Source: Diaporthe sp. PMI_573 (lineage: Eukaryota > Ascomycota > Sordariomycetes > Diaporthales > Diaporthaceae). From it: a stretch of 64,000 nucleotides of DNA. The translations under genes were made by a program, and so were the position numbers. Shown piece by piece: positions 34,719 through 46,105 of this stretch. How positions within the stretch are numbered: the first letter of the stretch is position 1; every line of letters starts with the position of its first letter. The notes beneath the pieces are model-generated. The model was not told where the DNA came from. It searched no databases and worked only from the letters and a program-made list of their open reading frames with translations. The stretch lies in the NCBI GenBank assembly GCA_021399435.1, contig JAJTUP010000003.1, positions 558,001-622,000 of the forward strand, in the 5' to 3' direction.

Positions 34719-35207
34719 AAGTCAAAGCGTTCTGCACACATAACTACGGTGTCAACCTTTGAATTATAGTTGCTTGCCGAAGTGAGCGTCGACTTTCCAA
34801 AACAACGTGATTGTCACTGTTAGTCGGCCATACTTTATCTTGGCTTGTGACCGGTCTTTTTCCTTTGCAATGACCTACTTGAGACCAACCTTTCGCCCCT
34901 TCAGCCATAAAGTAAGGAAGGCTTGCAATTGACGGGTAGGTGCGCAGTTGGGTATCATTAATATCATTTCCGATATGCAAATGCCTGCCACGGGATTCCT
35001 TCGACCCTATCCTGCGCAGTCGACTCCGATGCGCCTCAGTTCTATCTTCGATAGCTCAACCTCCATGCTGAGTGTAGCCGGCTGTAAAAATGAAGGGTCC
35101 ACGCATCCGAAGCATTGATCTCCCACCCTCACAATCTGTGTCTGCTGTCCTACAGAGCCTCGTTACGAAGTATTCCAAGTTTCCTCTGATCAGATCTGAC
35201 TCTAGGT
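34719..35207. other. Convergent 3' flanks
   Basis: Between the YjbQ-like stop and the CFIm25 stop. It probably contains both 3' UTRs. I see no gene in it. Confidence 0.5.
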
Positions 35208-36063
<856 letters not shown>

Positions 36064-37192
36064 GATGGCGATCTGGGGTGAGCTGGTCGTGTGATGGATG
36101 CCCTGGGTTGGAACTTTGGGGACCAATGTTAAACGTGGCACAGCAGTTCTGAATGGTGAGTAGCGGTGAGGGGGAATTCCGGTGCTCAGGATGGAGGGGA
36201 TTGAGAGTGTGAATCGCTGTCACGCAAGTGGGAGGAGCTCCAGCTGTAACGTGAAGCTCTAGGGAAGTCGCGATACTGCCACGGCTTGATTGCACCCTGT
36301 ACCCCGAAAGGGGGAGGGCGGTGAAGCTTCCCCGGTCGGTATCGCTGCGTAGGCCCACCACCGGCTCATGCTCCGCGTCCCCTAAGTCTTGACCCTGTGT
36401 CTGAGTACTTTGGTACTTTCTCGGGTGCAACATAGCCCCGCAGGGATGCTCTTTAGTGAACAACCTATGTTACATGTAATAAACCTCGACCGCAAGTTGC
36501 TTTGCTCTCAACCACAACACCAATTGCAAGTATGTGACAATAAGTCTCAATTTGGAACAAGGGTATCCCCAGAGCCTTGACAGATATCTCTGTTGGACCG
36601 GAATGTTCCCGGCACGAACAATATTCCAGCGTGATCATAGTTAGAGACGATAGCTGCATTTACCCGGCGGTCGCAGACGTTGATGACGACGATGAGCAGA
36701 CCCTCAAATATGTGCCCCTCGTCCGATCACGGCAGGCTCTACGGCCTCGTGACTCCGGGGAGCCTCCCGGCCTCTTGTAAGCTCGGTGTACGAGAAGCAT
36801 CGGGAGGGAGCAGCATCCGATTGAGCAGAGAAGTTACCGCCTCGCCCCGGACGAGGCTCGCACCCCACGTCCCATGGCCGAGCCGGCCATCAAGAAGCAA
36901 GCCTCCCGCATGGTCGTTCACTTCGTCCAATAGCATCACCCTGGATAAATCAATGGTGTACCTCAGGCCCAAGTGGCCCCACACACATGCGCCTTTGGGC
37001 TTACAACTGCCAGAGATGATGTCCAAGATCGGCTGCATACCCAAGGTGGCAGTGCTGTAGCTTCCGCTGGATTATGCACGACTATATATATTGCACCGAA
37101 TATCCAACAAGTCTTTTAACATCTATTGATGCATTCTACTTCCAAAGGATCACCTCACTCACACAAGAGACATTTTTGATCAGTTATACAAA
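36064..37192. promoter_or_regulatory. Shared 1.1-kb upstream region of CFIm25 and PhyH-like genes
   Basis: Divergent starts. A TATATATA-like stretch at about 37083-37090 (actatatatattgcac) lies about 105 bp upstream of the PhyH-like start and is a plausible TATA element. No other gene is supported. Confidence 0.5.
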
Positions 37193-38280
37193 ATGGTCGT
37201 AGTTCCAGTTCTTACCGCAGAAGAAAAGGAACACTTTCTCAACAATGGCTGGCTCAAGTAAGTCCCACAGCCCCCTTCACGAATCTATTTTTTTTTTTTT
37301 TTTACCTCCTCCAAGGAAAGATATCTAACAGTCGCCTGTCCAGGATCCCCGGGGCCTTCACCAAGGAGCAAGCAGCAGAGGTGACCAAAGATGTCTGGAC
37401 ACGGCTGGGCATGGACCCCAACGACAAGACGACATGGCACAGGGTATGGACCAACATGCCGCACCACAACACCTTCGACGCCCGGGACTTCGCGCCCCGC
37501 GCCTGGGCGGCCATATCCGAGCTCTGCGGCGGCGAGGACCGCATCAACCCTGCCTTCAGGCAGTGGCGCGACAGCCTGATCGTGAACCTGGGGTCCGCCG
37601 AGCGCGAGGGGAAACCCGACCCGCCCCGCGAGCTGCCCAGGTGGCACGTCGACGGCGACTTCTTCGTGCACTACCTCGACTCGCCCGAGCAAGGGCTGCT
37701 GGTAGTCCCGCTGTTCACAGACGTCCCGCCCCGGGGCGGCGGCACCATGATCTACCCCCGAGGGATGCGCGAGGTCGCGCGCCACCTGCACGACCACCCG
37801 GAGGGGGTGTCGCCGCTGATGGTGCCCCGGGGCGAGCCAGGCTTCAAGATCGACTTCCGGCGCGACGGGGACCTGGCGTGGTACGGGGAGGTTGCGTCGC
37901 GGGGCGCGGACGGGGACTTTGTCGAGGTGTGCGGGGAGGCGGGCGACGTCTACGTGCTGCACCCGCTCATGATGCACGCGAGCACGAACAACCCGCTGCG
38001 CCACGTGCGCATCATCACCAACCCGCCCATCGCGCTCAGGGAGCCGTTCCGGTTCCACAGGGGCGACGGGTCCGAGTACAGCCTCGTCGAGAGGGCGACG
38101 CTGAGGATGCTGGGGAAGGAGGGCCGGGGGCTGGAGGGGTGGGAGATCACGCACCCCAGGGAGGGTATTGTGCCGGAGAGGCTGCGCATCCAGGAGCGGT
38201 GGAAGGAGGAGGAGCTCAAGAGGCTCGAGGAGCAGAGGAGATTGGAGGAGCAGCGAGGGCTGGCCGCTGCTTCGGCTTGA
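37193..38280 (+). CDS. PhyH-like Fe(II)/2-oxoglutarate dioxygenase family protein
   Basis: Two exons, 37193-37257 and 37344-38280, give 333 residues; the 86-nt intron starts GTAAGT and includes a run of T. The N-terminus (LTAEEKEHFLNNGWLKIPGAF) is the standard PhyH opening. The facial-triad motif HVD lies at residues 123-125 in RWHVDGDFF; the distal His is at 228 (LHPLMMHAS, with a second His at 233), followed by RIITNPPI, whose Arg would bind 2-oxoglutarate. The middle part has GGGTMIYPRG, typical for these enzymes. The C-terminal 30 residues form a charged helix (ERWKEEELKRLEEQRRLEEQ). The substrate cannot be read from sequence. It is a stand-alone gene with no biosynthetic neighbours here. 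GC content is clearly higher than in the flanking intergenic DNA. Confidence 0.88.
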
Positions 38281-38905
38281 GAATTTTGCTCGTTCGTACA
38301 ACGACACACAAGACGAGGTCTCGTTGCACACATGCAGGGGCTTTTGTCATGTCACTTGCACAATAGGCGCTAGATTGTACTTGTTGGCTAAGATTTGGTT
38401 ATTAAAGCAGGCTTGCTAAATCCCTATCCTCCTTGATGCCTCCTTGTCCTGTAAATGCGAGGCCATAACTGCGGCCTGTTGCAAGACACCATCTGTGTCG
38501 GGAAAATAAAAGACGATCCGCAATGAGAGGGCAAAGAGCAGAAAAGGTATACATAAGAGGCAGGAGGAAACAAAAATGACCGCGCCGAGAAGGGTATCTC
38601 CTCTCCCTCTGCCCTGCCCCGTACATGCCCTGTTTTGGTTGTTCCTGAACGCCGAAATGCATGTTTCCAAATCAATCTAACACGACGAACACGGCGCTCT
38701 TTTTTTGGCCGAAAGGGGCTAGCGACAGCAACACACCCTGTTGTGCTGGTACTGATGAGAGACGAAGCTGAGGATGGAAACGGAAATGAAGATGAAAATG
38801 AAAATGAAAAGAAAATGAAACTGAACATTGCGGAAAAGGAGAAGGGAGAAAGCCCGATTCATGCACCCGGGGCTGCGAGGTCTGATGCCCGAGCCATAGT
38901 CCGCC
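38281..38905. other. Convergent 3' flanks
   Basis: Between two convergent stop codons. A GAAAAT/GAAGAT-type hexamer tract lies at about 38785-38818. I see no supported gene. Confidence 0.5.
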
Positions 38906-41900
38906 CTACGAGTCCACCGACCACTCCTTGCTAAGGCCGCTCCTGAGCCTCGACTCGGCCCGTCTGTGCTTTGACCTAGAAGATCTCTTCGTGCCGTCAC
39001 CTCTCAGCTCGGACACCCGCCTGGACATGGTTGCTTGCGGCGAGGATGGATCGTGTCCGGTATCGTCCTCGGGTGCAACGCATTCCTCGCCTCCTGAGTC
39101 TGGTTTGGCTTTCTGAATGGGCCTGGTCAATTCGAGGTCCTCCTCCGTAGGTGGAGTACGGTTGGCAGGTCGGAATCCGACCGTTCTCGCGGTTGGTGAG
39201 CCATATTCGCCTTGCTGCTCGCTCTTTTGGCGCTTGGCCGGGCGTCCGGGGTCGTCCTCCTTGTCGATTGCCCCACGCTTCTTGCTGCTGGCTTGAGCGG
39301 TTTGAAGGCGAGTACGTTGGCCCCGAGATGGTACTTGTTGTGAGCCCCGAACTGTTCCTATCTGAGCCGTCTCTTGCTCTTGGGGACCTTGCCCTGTAGC
39401 TGCTTGCGTTGCAGGACCTTGCACTATGGGATCCTTGCCTGTGGGAACCTGCCGTGCAACACCTGGCTTCGTAGGCACTGGATTCGTGGGCACTGGATTC
39501 GTGGGCACTGGCTTCGTGGACACTGGCTTCGTGGGCACTGGCTTCGTGGACGGCTTCTTGGTCGCAGGCTTGATGGCCACGAAGCGAAAGCGGCTCGGGC
39601 GAGCCGGATTTTCTGGCTGTGCCCTCTGCTGGCCGGAAGAAGAACCCTACTTCTTCTCTTCCCGCGCCGGCGAAGGGTCAGCTGCCGAGTCCGTCGAGTT
39701 CTTACCACGCGACTTCCTATTCCCCGTGGTATGCGTCCACCCCCGGATCTGCGTGGGCCCCTGGGACGGCGGTGGTGCGGTAGCCGAGTAATCCCTGATG
39801 CCTTCATAGGGGTTATACATCAGGGTACGCAGCTCTGACCCGTTGCTGTCCCAGGTCTCAGCCTGCCGGGGTGCGGGCTTGATCTCGCGGTACTGCTGCT
39901 TGTTGTTGTTGTTGCTGTTGTTATTGCGGGTGGATGATATGCTGCCGCTGCGTCTTCCTGGAGAAGTCGAGACCGCTGTGTGTGTATTGTGATACGGTGG
40001 AGGGCTCTGTAGACCCTGACCTTGTTGCCCAGGGCCCTGATCGTACTGCGCTTGATGCTGGACTCCCATTGTTGCCCCTGGTGGATATGTATGTTGCATG
40101 GAATATGGCGCCGGCTGCTGATGACCCTGTTGTACCGCTGGCTGGGCCATGTAACCTGGTCGGGCTCCTGACTCTGTAGACATCAAGGGGTGATCCGGTC
40201 CATATCCATTCGGAGGGTATGGCTGATCTGCGTATGCCTGGTGGTGAGGCGGGGGCGGATAATGTGCTCCTTGGTCATTGGCGGTCATGGCGTTGTGCTG
40301 GGCAGGCTGAGGCCCTGGAGTTGCTGGGTGCATGAGCTGACCTGACCCCGACCCACGGTGTAGTGGTCGCAACGGCGGCAATGGCTGTGTCTCTGCCCCG
40401 GCTGGGTTGCTGAAGGGGGTTCGCCCAGGTGACCCCTCCGTAGCTGCAGCTGGTCTTGGAGCAGGGGCCAGAGGTGGTCCAGGATACTGCGCCATGTGAG
40501 GAATCTCAGGATGATCCGGAGCGTGAGGCGGGCCTTGCAGCGTCGGGGTGGATGGGGAGTTGAGGGCAGTTTGAAAGAAGCTTGGCTGCGACGGCTGTTT
40601 CTGCTGAGCTTGCTGCGGCTTCTGATGCTGGAGAGGTCTTGGACGGTCACCATCCTCGAACAGCTGTGGGTCCAAGAGTGCATCGTCGGTATTTGGTACT
40701 GGAACGTACCGCTCGTCAGACGCATGGGGCAACGGCCGGGCCATATGCGGCTGTTCGTAGGGCATGTCTGCCTCTCGATATCCATATGAATCTGGAGGGG
40801 CTGCCGGAGGATGCTGTCCCTGGTGAGCAGGTGCTGATTGCGGAGGCTGCATCGCTGGCATCATGTGCTGCCGCTCGTGTCCTCGGTAGGTAAAATGCTC
40901 AGGCGGCGCCAAGGGGGACTGTGGCACTTGCTGGTCGTGGTAGCTTTGATGAGGTTGCGCAGCGTACGTCCGGTCCCCACCCATGAAGTGCTCCGGCATG
41001 GCCAGCTGATGGCCTGATTCTTGCTGAGGGTCGGGGTAGTCCGGAGGTTGCATTGCCTCGTCCGCGTGCACGAGCTCTTGAGGATCCCGCAGCTGCTTGG
41101 GGCGGACCGGCTCAGGCATCTGAATCGGGATTTGCGGCGGCTCCTCGATAATCGAACTTGGTCCTGGCTCGCTGCGCGGCTCAAAGGCGTCTCGAATGGC
41201 GATATCTGCCAAAGCCTTCATGGCCGAGTTGTCTTCGACAGGTGGGGTTGAAGCTGTAGCAGGGGGTAAATTGGAATTTCCAAAGATGTCTCTGACCGCG
41301 TCATAGGGTCTTGACATGGTCGAAGGTCGTGACAGGGCAGGCGAGACAGTCTGCGCTTCCCGTATGCTTTGAGCTTCTTGTGCGTCTCGGGTCTCCAAGG
41401 CAGAGCCAGCGTTGACGAGCAAGTCGATGTTATAAGCACCCAGCTGCTGGTCTTGTTCATCTTGAGCCTCGTCTTCTTCCTGCTCCAGTTTGATACGAGT
41501 GTCTTCGCGCTCATTCAACAGCCTCTCCGTCTCGGGATCGTAAAGATCGTCTTCTGTCAGGTCTTCCTGGTCCATGAACTGGCTCAGCATGCTCTTGAGG
41601 GTCTTCTTGACATAAGCCCCCTCAGCCTTGGCCTTCGAAATTGACCGGGAGGTGTGGATGATCTTGCCATCAGGTGGCACAAATACAGTAGGTTTCCAAC
41701 CGGATTGATACGGCTTTGGTGGTTCTGATTCGTTGACAGAGTTTTCCATGAACAGGCCGTATTTGGGGTGCAACTTGTGCGTCGCGATCAAGTCCTGATT
41801 GAGGTCACCGTCGGCATACTGTGTCGCATCGTACGTCCAAAGGGTGCGGTCAAAGAACATGGCGTTAGAGTTTGGCTGACCCAGGAACCCCTTGCGCTTG

Positions 41901-43237
41901 GCCTTGGTGGCGCCACGGCTCTTGTCGTTGGTCGAGTCGCGGAAGCCGATCTCGTGAGGCTCGTACTCAAACAGCGGTGGAAGCATGATGCGATTGTTGG
42001 GCATATCACCAGCCCTAGCTCTCTTGTTAATGAGCCTCGCGCCATACTCATCGGGTTCTGCTACGCCATTGGGAAGCGGAGGCATAGTCTCATCCTCGCC
42101 AGCATCGGACTCCTCGGCCTCGGCCGATGGTGAAGGTGCAGGGATCACCTTCCGCTTCCTGCCACGGGTCGCCGTCGTCGGCTCATTTGGTGGTGATTGG
42201 TTGTCGTCATTATCGTCAACGGGCGAAGGCGAAGGAGGCTGGCTTGCAGGCTCATCGGGGGCCACTGCAGAGAGAAGGCCACCAATGTGGCGAGGAAGGT
42301 CTGCGCCAGCCTTGTTGTCGAAGGAGCTCACAGGCCGCTTAGGGGTGGGCTGGCCCTCAAGAAGATCCGGGCCCTTGCGCTTGATGGGAGTGCGGGCAGC
42401 TCTAGACTTGCTTGTCTCCGAGGCCAGCTCTGGATTGAGGTGAGGATATGGAACTTCTACACCCTTGAAGATCTTCCGGTAGATGCCCTGTTCGGCAGCC
42501 TCTTCTGTGGTGATTGACTTGTAGTTCCAGGAGAGATCCAGTTTCTTCAGAATGGTTAGGCGTGGGAACAGTCTTGAGCAGGGAAGCGCGATATGGGCAC
42601 TTACGTTCACCGGGTCCCTGGTTCTCTGCAGGCCTTCTAGTATGTCGAGGCGTCTGAGCTGGGCGTCGAAGTAGTCTTCAACGAGGTCATCCCAGCGGTT
42701 CTGGCAGGGTGTGAGCAGGTGCGCCAGAATTGCAAGAAAAAGCAGTGAGACAATCAATGAAGTAACCATGATTGATTGATTGATTGATTGAGGGCTTACA
42801 TGAAATGATTCGCCGGTGTAGGTCTGTTTGGCGTCCCATTCGTGTTCTGCGGTTGCGGTGCTGAGCTTCAATTTTGCGTCAAGCTCCGACAGCCGACCCT
42901 GGAGTCGCTCGTCGAGAAAGCGGATGATCTCGGTGTACCGGTCGACCTCCTCGTGAGCGTCGAATTTCGACTTGAGCAATTCAATATTCCGATCTGCAAG
43001 CTCCTCGAGGGCCGGTTTCATTGCGGCTGCCACGGTGGCATAAGCATTTTTCAGATCGCGCTGACGCTCGTGAGCTGCCTGGGCGCGAGACGTCTCGTAG
43101 ACCTTTTGGCGTCCCCGTCGCCCAGCTGTGACTTTTCTGCCAGCGCGAGCAGAAGCGGCTCCTCTGGCCGAGGAGCCTCTTCCTCTGCCTCGGCCTCTCT
43201 TGACCGGGCTGGGTTGTTGAGGGGATGGGTCACTCAT
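38906..43237 (-). CDS. Large nuclear-type protein of unknown family, stop-containing last intron
   Basis: I do not recognise the family. My model: exons 43237-42800, 42700-42605, 42544-39706 and 39612-38906, giving 1359 residues. It begins MSDPSPQQPSPVKRGRGRGR (basic, RG-rich), then a helical segment (about residues 60-175) including VDRYTEIIRFLDERLQGRL and DDLVEDYFDAQLRRLDIL across the first intron. A conserved-looking region lies around FFDRTLWTYDATQYADGDL. The second half is Pro/Gln-rich and disordered. Unspliced, the third exon ends at TAG (39649-39647) after PSPAREEKK. A GTAAGA donor at 39705 and a CAG acceptor ending at 39613 would remove 93 nt including that stop and join in frame to a Lys/Pro-rich tail with 15-nt repeats and a KKRGAIDKED basic patch. 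Either isoform is possible. Basic patches suggest the nucleus. Confidence 0.7.
39465..39551 (-). repeat. 15-nt coding repeat (pentapeptide TKPVP-like), about 5.8 copies
   Basis: Units of the form ggcttcgtgggcact on the plus strand, with variants at two to three positions, encode a run of TKPVP, TKPVS and TNPVP on the minus strand in the last exon of the gene at 38906-43237. Confidence 0.92.
39613..39705 (-). other. Candidate 93-nt intron containing an in-frame TAG
   Basis: Donor GTAAGA, possible branch site GCTGAC about 25 nt in, a pyrimidine tract GTTCTTCTTCC, and acceptor GCCAG. Its length is a multiple of three, so the reading frame is the same before and after it; retention gives a stop at 39649-39647. 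Confidence 0.55.
42771..42790. repeat. (ATTG)5 microsatellite inside an intron
   Basis: Five perfect ATTG units within the first intron (42799-42701) of the large unrecognised gene, close to its donor site. Confidence 0.92.
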
Positions 43238-45185
43238 GGTGCCATTCAAAATGGTGAGTTTGTAAGTAAGTGCAGGGTGAGACGTGGGCAATTGGGTGAA
43301 ATGAGGGAATCAGGACAGGGTGCAGGAATGGTGTGTGTCAGGAAACGCGAGGAACAGGGACCTGGCGAGCAGCCGCCGAGCTGGTGAGTATTGGCAGCGA
43401 TGTTTTGGAAGACTTGGAGGAGTGGCCAAATTGGGCTGGCGATGTGTGGTTTCTGTGAGGAAGAAGGTGATGTGAATGGCCACCGGCAGGGCTGGTGGAC
43501 GGATTGGCCGTGTGTGTGTGTTGGTCTAATCCGCCTCGCAGGATAATGACAGCAGAATGCAAAGATGGGCACAAGGCCGTGTCGACAAGATCAACAAAGG
43601 CGACTGGGCGACAAGAGGGCTTCAATAGAACGGCCGCACGTATGGACGGGCTGTTCGGGGCGACTGTGGTCAGGATATCTTGACTGATGCTGTCGCCATG
43701 TCGGTGTCAATGCCAAAGGGGATCCAGTCCAATCCGCTACTGTCTGGTGGCCGCTGCTGGGCAGAGGTACAAGGTACTTGCGGAGATTTTCGAACTCAGC
43801 ACCTACTTTGCCGCTTTGGGTAACAAAAAAACCTGACTTCGACACCCTGCCGCCCCAAAATGAAGCTGCAGCCTATGCTGAGGAAACAATGGCATTTTAT
43901 TGCTTCTTGGCCTTCTGTCTGGTTTCTTTTTAGAGATTGACAACTGTTCTCACGTCCGCAGCAGTGTCTGTGTTGGGTTTTTCGGTGACTGACAGCAACC
44001 AGTAGAGCCTGCCTCATCACTCGATTCTTCACCTGGTCCGTATCCTAGCCCGTTTCCCTAGTCCTTCTGGTGATTTTGGTTACAATGCGCTGGCCCAGTT
44101 GGTCTCTTCCATCTGCTTAACTTTACTCTAGAGTATATAAACTTGGCTCTTTTCTCACATTGTCCTGTTGATCACGCTCACATGAGGTAGGCCTATATCA
44201 TCACCTGTGGTTGGGTCTGCCTTCAGGGCAGCTCAATCAGCCTCGTCACGGGTCCTGCAGCGTCATAGCAAATCGAGTGTTGCTCGCCTTGACCGTTCCG
44301 AAATGTCGCCCTCCCTTCGCTTCTCTCTTCTACCTCTCTTCCATCCGCCGTTCAATCTTCCAGCAGTACACTTCCACTCTATCTGTGCATGGGGCCGTTC
44401 CTCCTGCTGCCTCTGTCTCGGCTCGAGGGACTCATGCATCCAATGATTAAGGGTGTCAGGGGCGTCACTGTTCCCGTGGCCAATTCTCCAACGGCAGTTC
44501 TCTGTCGGATGGTCTCGTTTTGGAGCGGTTGCAAGGTACTTGTCCGGCGCATCGCTAGACCTCTGGATCTATATAGTATTGTGTGATTCACGTACAATAA
44601 ACAGTATTGTTTGTTGTACTATACATCCAGGGACTCACCTGACTGCGAGTCCCCATACTGCGGTATCTCCTTATTTACGGAGTCGGGGCATCTCGTCTCG
44701 CGTCGCACGCCGTAACGGTGGGGCTGTCACCAATTTATGGGGCTTCGGAGCAGCCATAACCATTTCCGATGCAGAATCTCCTATTTACATCAATGATATC
44801 TCTAAATATGCCTCCTTTTCCGCCTCCGATCCAGAACTGGTCTGTATTTCACTATGTCTGTGTGAGACTGTGCTTGAAGGTCCTCCATAACGCTGGGGAA
44901 AACGGTCGCCACAGTGTCAGTCGCGTAGCTCCTTGGTTTGGATGTATCAGATACTTTGGCATGATTATGTCACCATTCCGCCGACTACGATTGGCCCACA
45001 CCCCTGGGGCATCTATTCCTGGGGTCCAGGGTCTGGCTAGCCTTCGAAAAGCGGGCTCGGCCGCGAGGGCTCATGAAGCTCATCAATGCATGAGATCCAT
45101 CTTACCTCTAATTCGGACTTTTTATTATTTTATTAGCATGTTGCCAACACCACAGTCCTGACTTACTCATCCGTGCCTAGACGAA
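43238..45185. other. Shared 1.9-kb upstream region of two divergent genes
   Basis: A TATATAA at 44134-44140 sits more than 1 kb from the methyltransferase start, so it would belong to a long leader or a separate small transcript. Downstream of it, ATGAG|GTAGGC at about 44181-44187 and a CAG near 44225 could define a small spliced frame rich in Ser, Arg and Leu, but I cannot support a gene. Around 44580-45150 the sequence is more AT-rich. Confidence 0.4.
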
Positions 45186-46105
45186 ATGTCGAAGAAACGC
45201 AAGACCGTTCCGCAGAAGCACAGGCCAGCCTCTCACAAGACCCAGGGCAAGGTCAAGAAAACTGCCCACAAGACCGGAAAACCACAACCCAAACCTGACA
45301 GCAGCACTCCTAAAACTCATGCTCGGGATCTCGAGCCCACCATTCCTTTCTCACCCGAAGACTCAATCCTTCTTATCGGCGAGGGCGATCTCAGCTTCTC
45401 TAGGACCCTTGTGGAGCATCACTACTGCGAGAATGTCACGGCGACCGTACTGGAGAAGGATCTTGAGGATCTCATCTCCAAGTACCCTCATGTGAAGGAG
45501 AACGTGGACCTCATCGAGGCTGAGGGGTGCAAGGTCGCATATGGCGTAGACGCCAAGAAGATGGGACCGTGGGCCAAAAAGTCAGGCAAAGACTCGGTCG
45601 GCATCATGGACAGGATAAGTGCGCCTCTCTCTGCCCTCACCATCTCCAGGGCAAACATGGCTAACCACACCCTGGCGCAGTATTCAACTTCCCCCACGTG
45701 GGAGGCAAGAGCACAGATGTCAACCGCCAGGTACGGTACAACCAGGAACTGCTCGTCGAGTTCTTCAAGCGGGCACTGCTCTCGCTGGCGCCGGGGGGTA
45801 CCATCATCGTCACCCTGTTTGAGGGGGAGCCGTACACCCTCTGGAACGTCCGTGATCTGGCGCGGCACTCGGGGCTGCAGATCGAGCGCAGCTTCCGCTT
45901 CCAGGCCTCCGCGTACCCGGGGTACCACCACGCGAGGACGCTCGGCGTCGTCAAAAACAAGCAAGGAGACGTCGGCGGCGGCTGGAAGGGCGAGGACCGC
46001 GCCGCCCGGAGCTATGTCTTTGTGAGGAAAGACGAGGTGGCGAAACCGGTCTCCAAGAAGCGCAAGCGCTCGGGTGACGATGACGACAGCGACGATTCGG
46101 ATTGA
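45186..46105 (+). CDS. Bmt5-like 25S rRNA (uridine-N3) methyltransferase
   Basis: Two exons, 45186-45618 and 45681-46105, give 285 residues; the 62-nt intron starts GTGCGC, has a CTAACCAC-like branch site near the 3' end and ends GCAG. The N-terminus is Lys-rich (MSKKRKTVPQKHRP), as expected for a nucleolar protein. The family signature follows: ILLIGEGDLSFSRTL (SAM-binding loop, about residues 61-75), and across the intron IIFNFPHVGGKSTDVNRQVR, with NQELLVEFF, GGTIIVTLFEGEPYTLWNVRD and YPGYHHARTLG. In yeast Bmt5 makes m3U2634 of the large-subunit rRNA. The C-terminal tail is basic then acidic (KKRKRSGDDDDSDDSD). The Asp-Arg-Ile before the intron joins to Ile-Phe-Asn-Phe-Pro, the motif that defines this family, which supports the splice model. 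Confidence 0.92.

Noticed and set aside
37285..38331. 348-codon open frame on the minus strand covering the PhyH-like gene
   Set aside because: It is the antisense shadow of a GC-rich coding exon; its composition (Arg/Pro/Leu/Val) has no domain, whereas the plus strand carries the full dioxygenase motif set.
39580..39580. MAIKPATKKP Met as the start of an independent gene (38906-39580)
   Set aside because: It would begin only 66 nt after the upstream stop, in the same strand and frame; a shared intron explains the arrangement better, though it is not excluded.
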